From Caldisericota bacterium (GTDB lineage: Bacteria; CG03; B21-G15), in contig QMOP01000057.1 of NCBI GenBank assembly GCA_003650255.1, positions 1-7,937 of the forward strand: 7,937 nt of DNA, in the 5' to 3' direction. Positions 1 to 5,578 of the stretch are shown here, piece after piece. The notes beneath the pieces are model-generated. The model saw only the letters and a program-made list of their open reading frames with translations, ran no database searches and was not told the DNA's origin. How positions within the stretch are numbered: position 1 is the stretch's first letter; each line of letters starts with the position of its first letter. Made by a program: the position numbers and the translations under genes.

Positions 1-1
1 G

Positions 2-130
2 AATAAGGAGAGGGACAGAATCTTTGGTGAAGTTGAAAACTAGAAAGAGGAAAAATTAAAGATAGAAAAAGAGATTAATGAGTTAAAGAAATTCTTAAAT
101 AATTTTAAAGAGAAAAAGGAAAAATTTGAA
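2..130 (+). other. Upstream extension of the coiled-coil reading frame, interrupted by TAG
   Basis: In the frame of the RimI fusion, codons 44-130 are open and read as more Lys/Glu-rich heptad sequence (for example KIEKEINELKKFLNNF) that runs smoothly into the coiled coil starting at 131. No ATG, GTG or TTG lies in this stretch. An in-frame TAG sits at 41-43, and before it 13 codons (NKERDRIFGEVEN) are open to the window edge. Either an older, longer coiled-coil gene was cut by an amber mutation and is now started at ATG 131, or an upstream gene ends at 43 and the A-rich stretch only looks coding. A base error turning CAG or AAG into TAG is also possible. Confidence 0.4.
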
Positions 131-997
131 ATGGAAATAAGAGAGATAGAGGAAGAAAAAAGGAAGTTGGAAGAGGAACTGACAAAAATTGCTGAGGAGA
201 GATTATCACTTCTAAATGAAAAAATGGAACTTGAGGGAATGATAGAAAGTGATAAACAAATTCTTGAAGAATTAAGAGAGAAAGAAAAGAAAATAGCAGA
301 GGAAATTGAGAAGAAGAGGGAAGAACTTGAAAAAGGATTAGAAGAGAAAGAAGAGGGGAAAAAAGAGGAAGAAGTTGTTGAGGAAGCAAAAGAGGAGAAA
401 AAGGTAGAAATTACTGAAGAAGATTTTAAGGTTGAGTGGTGGCATTTTGCAAAAAAAACAGCGGAGGAGAAGAAAGTAGAAGAGATAGAGATTCCTCCGG
501 TTTTACAGGAAATAGAAAAGATTGATAAGAGTAAATTCAAATATAGAATTTCAAGAATGAGGGTTGAGGATATAAATGAGATAATGGAGATTGAGGAGGT
601 TTCATTTCCAAGACCCTGGAGAAGAAGGCAGTTTAAGGAGGAGCTTTCAATACCTGTTTCAAATTTTTATGTTATGAGGGGAAGATGGAAGGATGAACAA
701 ATCAAGGAGGTTCTTCTTGCTTATGGTGGTTTCTGGAAGGTAAGGGATGAGGCGCATATTGTTAATTTTGCTGTTCATCCAAAATACAGAAGGCAGGGAA
801 TAGGTTCAATTTTTCTGGATGAATTGATTAAGAGGATGAAGGCACTTGGATGTAGAGCATGTTATCTTGAGGTAAGGGCTTCAAATATAATTGCTCAAAG
901 GCTTTATGAGAAGTTTGGATTTGAAAAGGTTGAGGTTAGAAAAAATTACTATGGTTATCCACAGGAAGATGCCTATGTTTACAGAAAAGAATTTTAA
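131..997 (+). CDS. rimI: Coiled-coil protein fused to RimI-type ribosomal protein N-acetyltransferase
   Basis: The last 151 residues (about 138-288) form a complete GNAT domain of RimI type, the enzyme that acetylates the N-terminal alanine of ribosomal protein bS18 using acetyl-CoA. Visible motifs are the acetyl-CoA loop R220-R-Q-G-I-G225, the RimI signature LEVRASN with E247, LYEKFGF with Y259, and KNYY followed by EDAYVY. E247 and Y259 lie 12 residues apart, like the catalytic E103/Y115 pair of Salmonella RimI. Residues 1 to about 95 are a Glu/Lys-rich coiled coil, then a linker. Normal RimI is about 150 residues and lacks this part. ATG 131 has an AAGGA at 116-120, but heptad-like coding sequence continues upstream to 44 without a standard start, after a TAG at 41-43. 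The acetyltransferase call is firm; the substrate and the true N-terminus are not. Confidence 0.88.
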   Translation: MEIREIEEEKRKLEEELTKIAEERLSLLNEKMELEGMIESDKQILEELREKEKKIAEEIEKKREELEKGLEEKEEGKKEEEVVEEAKEEKKVEITEEDFKVEWWHFAKKTAEEKKVEEIEIPPVLQEIEKIDKSKFKYRISRMRVEDINEIMEIEEVSFPRPWRRRQFKEELSIPVSNFYVMRGRWKDEQIKEVLLAYGGFWKVRDEAHIVNFAVHPKYRRQGIGSIFLDELIKRMKALGCRACYLEVRASNIIAQRLYEKFGFEKVEVRKNYYGYPQEDAYVYRKEF

Positions 998-1007
998 AAT
1001 AAAAGGC

Positions 1008-1031
1008 GGTTTTTCCCTTCAGGAAAAAACC
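1008..1031 (+). other. Imperfect hairpin after the rimI-like gene
   Basis: GGTTTTTCC at 1008-1016 pairs with GGAAAAAACC at 1022-1031 around a 5-base loop, with one extra A bulged out. It lies 10 bases after the stop of the acetyltransferase gene. No T-run follows (the next bases are C-rich), so it is not a standard intrinsic terminator. It may protect an mRNA 3' end or act as a weak terminator. Confidence 0.35.
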
Positions 1032-1039
1032 ACTTCCCC

Positions 1040-1109
1040 TTCACCATTCGCCATTTGCTATTCGCCATTCGCTATTTACCATTTGCCATTCGCCATTTAC
1101 CATTTGCTA
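1040..1109 (+). repeat. Tandem heptamer array, consensus TTYRCYA, ten units
   Basis: Ten uninterrupted 7-base units fit TTYRCYA exactly: TTCACCA once, TTCGCCA three times, TTTGCTA twice, TTCGCTA once, TTTACCA twice and TTTGCCA once. Units differ only by transitions (C/T or G/A). The array fills most of the gap between the rimI-like gene and hisG and ends 8 bases before the hisG Shine-Dalgarno. All three plus-strand frames are open because no TTYRCYA combination can give a stop codon. The same family recurs at 2229-2263 (reverse orientation) and 4137-4171. It resembles in kind the short tandem heptamer repeats of cyanobacteria, but I do not recognise this consensus. Confidence 0.93.
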
Positions 1110-1128
1110 TACCAATTGAGGAGGTAAG

Positions 1129-2007
1129 GTGAAGAGATTAAGGTGTGCACTTCCAAAAGGAAGTTTGGAGAAAACAACATTTGAAATTTTTTCAAGAGCA
1201 GGTATAAGGATTTATAAAGAAGGAGAAAGGAGTTATTTTCTTTCATCAAATTTTGAGGATGTTGAGTTCCTTTTAATAAGACCGCAGGAGATTCCAAATT
1301 ATGTAAGTGATGGTATTTTTGACTGTGGTATTACAGGGTTTGACTGGATACTTGAGAGTGGAGTTAAGGGGATAAGAGAACTTGCAGATTTTCTTTATTC
1401 AAAATCAGGTTATAGGATGACAAAGTGGGTTATAGCGGTTCCAGAGGATTCAAAGATAAAAGATATTAAAGATTTAAAAGGAAAAAGGATTGCAACAGAA
1501 CTTGTGAATTTTACAAGGAAATATTTAAAGAAAAGAGGGGTTGATGCAATTATTGAATTTTCCTGGGGAGCAACAGAGGCAAAGCCAAAGATTTTATGTG
1601 ATGCAATTGTTGAACTTACAGAGACAGGAAAATCTTTGAGAGAGAATAGATTAAGAATTATAGATGTTATTCTTGAAACAACACCAAGATTTATAGCAAA
1701 TAAAGAAAGTTTGAAGGATAAGTGGAAAAAGAAAAAAATGGAACATCTTTTACTCCTTCTTAAAGGATCGATGAATGCAAAGGATATGGTTGGATTGAAA
1801 ATGAATGTGAATGAAAAAAATATTAAAAAAATTATAAAGGTCCTTCCAGCACTTAAAAAACCAACAGTATCTCCACTTCTTCTTAAAGGATGGTATGCAA
1901 TAGAGGTTGTTTTAAATGAGGATGAGGTTCAGAAACTTCTTCCAAAGTTAAAAGAACTTGGTGCTGAAGGAATTATTGAGTATCCGTTAAACAAAATAAT
2001 CTATTGA
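1129..2007 (+). CDS. hisG: ATP phosphoribosyltransferase, long form
   Basis: This is the first enzyme of histidine biosynthesis: it joins ATP and PRPP to give phosphoribosyl-ATP. The 292 residues match the long, hexameric, histidine-regulated form. The start CALPKGSLEKTT is typical of the family, the PRPP-binding loop is E162-L-T-E-T-G-K-S-L170, and a C-terminal regulatory domain covers about 219-292 (MVGLKMNV to GAEGIIEYPLNKII). Because that domain is present, no separate HisZ partner is expected and feedback inhibition by histidine is likely. The start is GTG, fixed by a strong GAGGAGGT at 1118-1125. No other histidine gene is in the window, so this copy lies outside a compact his operon. 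Its stop TGA shares one base with the gltX ATG (TGATG), so the two are probably translationally coupled. No clear promoter is visible in the repeat-filled gap upstream. Confidence 0.95.
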   Translation: MKRLRCALPKGSLEKTTFEIFSRAGIRIYKEGERSYFLSSNFEDVEFLLIRPQEIPNYVSDGIFDCGITGFDWILESGVKGIRELADFLYSKSGYRMTKWVIAVPEDSKIKDIKDLKGKRIATELVNFTRKYLKKRGVDAIIEFSWGATEAKPKILCDAIVELTETGKSLRENRLRIIDVILETTPRFIANKESLKDKWKKKKMEHLLLLLKGSMNAKDMVGLKMNVNEKNIKKIIKVLPALKKPTVSPLLLKGWYAIEVVLNEDEVQKLLPKLKELGAEGIIEYPLNKIIY

Positions 2008-3488
2008 TGGTTAGAGTAAGATTTGCTCCCTCTCCAACAGGATATCTTCATGTCGGTGGTGCAAGAACAGCACTCTATAACTATCTTTTTGCAAGAAAAA
2101 ATTCTGGAAAATTTGTTTTAAGGATAGAGGATACAGATGAAGTCCGTTCAACTTTTGAATCAGTAAAACAGATTATCTCGTCTCTCACCTTTCTTGGAAT
2201 TGAATGGGATGAGGGACCTTTTTTAGATAAGCAAATGGTGAATGGCAAGTGGCAAATGGTGATTGATGAAAAAGGAGATTATGGACCATATTTTCAGAGT
2301 AAAAGAAAGGAAATGGGAATATATGAGAAGTATGCTTTAAAACTTCTTAAAGAGGATAAAGCATATTACTGTTTTTGCAGTAAAGAGGAGATTGAGGAAA
2401 GGAAAAAGAAGAAAAGTATCACCCATTATGATGGATACTGTAGAAATTTAAGTAAAGAAGAAATTGAAAAAAAATTAAAAGAGGGTAGGAAACCAGCAGT
2501 AAGGTTTAAGGTTGATTTTGAAAAGGATGTTTCATTTAATGATTTGATAAGAGGAGAAATCACATTTAATACAAAGTTTATTGAGGATTTTGTAATTTTA
2601 AAAAGTTCTGGTTATCCTACTTATAATTTTGCCTGTGTTATTGATGACTATCTCATGAAGATTACACATGTGATAAGAGGGGATGACCACATTTCAAATA
2701 CACCAAGACAGATTCTTTTATATGAAGCACTTGGATTTGAAAAACCTTATTTTGCACATTTACCAATGATACTTGGTGAGGATAAAAAAAGATTGAGTAA
2801 AAGGCATGGAGCGGTTTCAATTGAAGAGTTTAAAAGAAATGGATACTTACCTGAGGCACTCCTTAATTATCTTGCACTTCTTGGATGGGGAACTGAGGAT
2901 TCAAAGCAGATTTTTTCATTAAGCGAGATGATAGAAGAGTTTGATTTGAAAAGATGTTCAAAATCAAAGGCAGTATTTGACTATGGAAAACTTATATGGC
3001 TTAATGGATATTATATAAGAAAGAAAAGTCCAGAGGAGATTTTCAAACTCTCATTTGATTTTATTAAAGAGTATGGAATAGATGGAGAAATAGAGAGGAT
3101 TAAAAAGGCAATTGAACTTGAGAAGGAAAAGATAAAACTTTTAAAGGATGTTCCATATTTAATATCATTTTTCTTCAAAGATGATATTGAAATTGAAGAG
3201 GATGTTAAAAAGAAGATAAAAAATTTCAAAAACGTTGAAAAGAATCTTAAAAATTTAATAGAATTGTTTAAGGGAATTGATTTTAAAAGGGATGAGATAG
3301 AGAGGGTGTTAAGGGAGTATGCAGAAAAAGAAGGAATTAAAACAAAAGAGATTTTTCATCCTTTAAGGTTTAGTGTAAGTGGAAGAACAAAGGGGCCTTC
3401 ACTTTTTGAGATGCTTGAACTTCTCGGAAAGGAGAAGGTTATAAAAAGGATTGAGAGGTTTCTTGAATGGCTGAAGAAACAAGAATAG
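2007..3488 (+). CDS. gltX: Glutamyl-tRNA synthetase with heptamer-repeat insertion
   Basis: This class Ic synthetase charges tRNA with glutamate in the cytoplasm. The 493 residues carry the HIGH-type motif H15-V-G-G18 after RFAPSPTG, the KMSKS-type loop K261-R-L-S-K265, and a full set of zinc-site residues, C122, C124, Y141 and C145, spaced as in the E. coli enzyme. The C-terminal helical anticodon-binding region is complete. Between the conserved DEGP and YGPYFQS segments there is an extra stretch of roughly 17 residues, including KQMVNGKWQMVID from residue 75, encoded by the heptamer repeat. ATG 2007 is chosen because it overlaps the hisG stop (TGATG) and gives the usual start; TTG 2004 would add one residue. 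It is unclear whether it is discriminating or also charges tRNA-Gln. The end overlaps the next gene by 22 bases. Confidence 0.96.
   Translation: MVRVRFAPSPTGYLHVGGARTALYNYLFARKNSGKFVLRIEDTDEVRSTFESVKQIISSLTFLGIEWDEGPFLDKQMVNGKWQMVIDEKGDYGPYFQSKRKEMGIYEKYALKLLKEDKAYYCFCSKEEIEERKKKKSITHYDGYCRNLSKEEIEKKLKEGRKPAVRFKVDFEKDVSFNDLIRGEITFNTKFIEDFVILKSSGYPTYNFACVIDDYLMKITHVIRGDDHISNTPRQILLYEALGFEKPYFAHLPMILGEDKKRLSKRHGAVSIEEFKRNGYLPEALLNYLALLGWGTEDSKQIFSLSEMIEEFDLKRCSKSKAVFDYGKLIWLNGYYIRKKSPEEIFKLSFDFIKEYGIDGEIERIKKAIELEKEKIKLLKDVPYLISFFFKDDIEIEEDVKKKIKNFKNVEKNLKNLIELFKGIDFKRDEIERVLREYAEKEGIKTKEIFHPLRFSVSGRTKGPSLFEMLELLGKEKVIKRIERFLEWLKKQE
2229..2263 (-). repeat. TTYRCYA heptamers inside gltX, reverse orientation
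   Basis: On the plus strand this reads as five TRGYRAA-type units: 2236-2242 and 2250-2256 are perfect, and 2229-2235, 2243-2249 and 2257-2263 each have one mismatch. It is the same family as the array at 1040-1109, inverted. In the gltX frame it encodes KQMVNGKWQMVI, a segment most glutamyl-tRNA synthetases lack at this point. In this orientation stop codons (TAG, TGA, TAA) are possible, yet the frame is open. Confidence 0.85.
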
Positions 3489-3742
3489 ATTCACATTTTT
3501 TTGCACTTATATTTTCACTGAAACAGGCATGTCTTATACATCTTGGAAAGATAATGGATCCGATTACAAAGAAACTGAATAGAAATCTTGAACAGGCAAG
3601 AGTTCAGATTGATATACTTGAGATGCTTAAAGAAAAAACAAAAGGGAATTTAACTGAAGAGGAAAGGAGGTTGTTATTTGATACTGTTGCTGAGTTACAG
3701 CTTAATTATCTTGAAGAACTTAAAAAAGAGGAGAAGAAATGA
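3467..3742 (+). CDS. DUF1844 family protein
   Basis: A 91-residue protein that fits the DUF1844 family: FFALIFSLKQACLIHLGKI, then a segment resembling the family's NLExARxxIDxLEMLxEKTKGNLTxEE core, and a helical end LQLNYLEELKKEEKK. The whole family domain is present (about residues 10-85). Its function is not known; the protein is small, helical, without a signal peptide or membrane segment, and probably cytoplasmic. The start lies 22 bases inside the end of gltX and has GAGAGGT at 3453-3459, seven bases ahead. Its stop overlaps the next gene (ATGA). The overlap with gltX and the later genes suggests a shared transcript and possibly linked synthesis. Confidence 0.88.
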   Translation: MAEETRIDSHFFALIFSLKQACLIHLGKIMDPITKKLNRNLEQARVQIDILEMLKEKTKGNLTEEERRLLFDTVAELQLNYLEELKKEEKK

Positions 3743-4119
3743 TTTTTTTAGTTCTATTTACCTTTTCTCTTTTTGCTCAAAATAATATAATGAAATTTAT
3801 AAATGAAGGTAAATATTCAAAAGCACTTGAAATAATTGAAGAAAAAATCAGCCCGAAAAATTCTGTTTATTGGAGTTTAAAGGGTTTAATAAAACTCAAT
3901 CAGAAGATGTATAATGAAGCAATTTCATATTTTGAGAAGGCAAAAAAGTTAAATCCAGAAGATGAAAATAATTATTATATGCTTGGGCTTCTTTATGAAA
4001 ATATTGGAGGAAGAGAAAAGGATGCAATAGAGAATTTTGAAAAATTTTTGGAGATTTCAAAAAATAAGAAAAAAAGAAAGATTGCTTTAAAACACCTAAA
4101 AAGATTAAAAGAAAAATGA
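3739..4119 (+). CDS. Small exported TPR-repeat protein
   Basis: A 126-residue protein with a short hydrophobic leader (IFLVLFTFSLFA), probably cut after A13, and about 110 mature residues rich in helices. Two tetratricopeptide repeats are visible: about 43-73 (W45, G49, A61, Y64-F65, ending LNP) and about 78-108 (LGLLYENIG, DAIENFEKFLEIS). A basic tail follows. TPRs bind protein partners, so an envelope scaffolding role is likely but the partner is unknown. The leader is odd because it has no basic residue after the Met; no start exists upstream in frame (stop at 3721-3723), so the N-terminus is fixed. Starts with ATGA overlap after GAGGAG at 3728-3733, and ends with an ATGA overlap into the lipoprotein gene, which suggests the two act together. 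Confidence 0.85.
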   Translation: MIFLVLFTFSLFAQNNIMKFINEGKYSKALEIIEEKISPKNSVYWSLKGLIKLNQKMYNEAISYFEKAKKLNPEDENNYYMLGLLYENIGGREKDAIENFEKFLEISKNKKKRKIALKHLKRLKEK

Positions 4120-4685
4120 TAAAAAAAGTAAAACTATTTACCATTCGCCATTTACCATTTGCCATTTGCTATTTATTTATTTCTGCCTGTGCTCCTTATG
4201 TTGCATACAAAAAGGATTATGATTTTAAAAAAATAAAAAAGATTGCTGTTTTGAATTTTGACTCTTACATTGGATTTGATTCATCAGGAATGGTTGTAAG
4301 GGATGAAATTATAAGGCATTTAATTGAGAGTGGTATTACTGTTGTTGAAAGGGAAAAAATTGATAAGATTCTAAAGGAAAGGGAGATTGATTATAAGAAG
4401 ATAAAGAAGATATTAGGAGCAGATGCTATTATTACTGGAAGTGTGATTAAATACATTCCTGAGAAAGAGGAGTATGTATATTTTAAAGATAATGAGGGAA
4501 ATCTTCAGTATGAGGTAAAATATTTTGATGCAGAGGTTGGAGTAAGTGCAAGATTAATAGATACAGAAACAGGAGAGATAATCTGGGCAAATACATATAC
4601 TTATGAAAGTTTTGATTTAGAAGCAGCACTTATCTCCTGTGTGAGAGGTCTTTTAAGGAACCTCATAATCCTTATTCGTGGATGA
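4116..4685 (+). CDS. CsgG/LpoB-like envelope lipoprotein with repeat-derived signal peptide
   Basis: A 189-residue lipoprotein. The n-region is MIKKVKLFTIRH, the hydrophobic core LPFAICYLF, and the lipobox ISAC places the lipidated cysteine at C25. The mature part has the CsgG-type fold pattern: KKIAVLNFD, then VVRDEIIRHLIESGITVVEREKID, ILGADAIITGSV, and ARLIDTETGEIIWA. This family includes CsgG (curli secretion pore) and LpoB-like activators of penicillin-binding proteins; at this size, without CsgG's full barrel region, it is more likely an accessory envelope lipoprotein. Codons for residues 8-19 come from five TTYRCYA heptamers, so repeat DNA supplies most of the export signal. It overlaps both neighbours by 4 bases (ATGA). 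It probably works in the periplasm or at the outer membrane, perhaps with the TPR protein before it. Confidence 0.85.
   Translation: MIKKVKLFTIRHLPFAICYLFISACAPYVAYKKDYDFKKIKKIAVLNFDSYIGFDSSGMVVRDEIIRHLIESGITVVEREKIDKILKEREIDYKKIKKILGADAIITGSVIKYIPEKEEYVYFKDNEGNLQYEVKYFDAEVGVSARLIDTETGEIIWANTYTYESFDLEAALISCVRGLLRNLIILIRG
4137..4171 (+). repeat. TTYRCYA heptamers inside the lipoprotein signal sequence
   Basis: Five perfect tandem heptamers (TTTACCA, TTCGCCA, TTTACCA, TTTGCCA and TTTGCTA, in that order) in the same orientation as the intergenic array. Units 2 to 4 share an almost identical order with units 8 to 10 of that array, giving a run of about 22 identical bases. They encode residues 8-19 (FTIRHLPFAICY) of the lipoprotein precursor. 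Confidence 0.93.
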
Positions 4686-5578
4686 AAATATCAATAATAG
4701 GTCCTGGATCAATAGGACTTCTTCTATATTCAAGAATTAAAATTAGTGGGGAGGATGTTGAGATTGTTGATTATAAAAGGGAAAGGGTTGATTTTTTAAA
4801 GAGGAAAAAGATAAATTTTATCTCAAATGATGGGAAAAGACATAGAATTGAATGTGATATCAAATTATATCCATCTCAGGATTCTTCTCTTTTTATAAAC
4901 TGTGTAAAAGCATACTCTGTAAAGGATTCATTGAAAAGAATTAAGAAATTTTTAAAAGGGAAAATAATTATTGCACTTCACAATGGAATTGGTTGGGAAA
5001 GGGATTATCTTTATTATTTAAAGAAAGGAGAATTTTTAAGAGGTATAATTTTAAGAGGATCAACAAAGTTAAGTGAAAACTCTGTGAAAGAGGTTGGAAA
5101 AGGAGGGGTGATTGTTGAAAAAAAGAGTGTGAAAAATCTTATTGAATTAAAAAGGGTTTTTGAAAGAGCAGGAATAAGTTTTATTTTGAAGAAAGATATA
5201 GAAAAGGATATATACAAAAAATTCTTGATAAATTCCTGTCTTAATCCAGTTGCAGCAGTTTCAGGACTTCCAAATGGAAAGGTGTATGAAGATGGCCTTT
5301 TTAGAGAGATAATGTTTAGAATTGGAAAAGAGATTATGGAAATTTTTAAAAAGAAAAAAATAGATTTAAGGACTAAATATAAGAAAGAAATAGAGAAGGT
5401 TTGCATGTTGACATATAGAAACATAAACTCAATGCTTCAGGATATAAGAAGAGGAAAAAGAACGGAGATAGATTATTTAAATGGATACATTTTGAAAGAA
5501 GCAGAAAAACTAAAAATTCTTCTTCCTTACAACAATCTCATTTACAGAGTTATAAAATTTTTAGAAAAAATTATCTAA
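4682..5578 (+). CDS. panE: 2-dehydropantoate 2-reductase (ketopantoate reductase)
   Basis: This enzyme reduces 2-dehydropantoate to pantoate with NADPH, in pantothenate and CoA synthesis. The 298 residues match the usual length. The N-terminal Rossmann fold carries GPGSIG (residues 7-12). The catalytic lysine is K180 with N184 in YKKFLINSCLNPVAAVSG, matching E. coli K176/N180. The C-terminal signature SMLQDIRRGKRTEIDYLNG gives S250, D254 and E262, matching E. coli S244, D248 and E256. All key residues are present, so it should be active, although the family also has members of other specificity. It starts with an ATGA overlap and has only a weak Shine-Dalgarno, so translation probably depends on the lipoprotein gene before it. 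It is the last gene of the plus-strand run and overlaps the end of the opposing gene by 4 bases. Confidence 0.92.
   Translation: MKISIIGPGSIGLLLYSRIKISGEDVEIVDYKRERVDFLKRKKINFISNDGKRHRIECDIKLYPSQDSSLFINCVKAYSVKDSLKRIKKFLKGKIIIALHNGIGWERDYLYYLKKGEFLRGIILRGSTKLSENSVKEVGKGGVIVEKKSVKNLIELKRVFERAGISFILKKDIEKDIYKKFLINSCLNPVAAVSGLPNGKVYEDGLFREIMFRIGKEIMEIFKKKKIDLRTKYKKEIEKVCMLTYRNINSMLQDIRRGKRTEIDYLNGYILKEAEKLKILLPYNNLIYRVIKFLEKII

Noticed and set aside
41..43. TAG recoded as a sense codon (for example pyrrolysine)
   Set aside because: TAG ends gltX, the glutamate-synthase-family gene and the RelE-like fragment at natural C-termini.
40..540. Long minus-strand frames rich in Ser and Phe opposite the coiled coil
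   Set aside because: They are the mirror of Glu/Lys codons (GAA/AAA read as TTC/TTT) and have no domain pattern.
1040..1109. CRISPR array or minisatellite with spacers
   Set aside because: Units are 7 bases and directly adjacent; there are no unique spacers of constant length.
1103..1116. Extended -10 element (TGCTATACC) at the end of the heptamer array as a hisG promoter
   Set aside because: There is no matching -35, and the transcript would start at the Shine-Dalgarno itself; the match follows from the repeat unit.
891..1127. Plus-strand open frame of 78 codons across the end of the rimI-like gene and the heptamer array
   Set aside because: It overlaps the acetyltransferase gene in another frame, has no proper start signal, and stays open only because TTYRCYA cannot contain stops.
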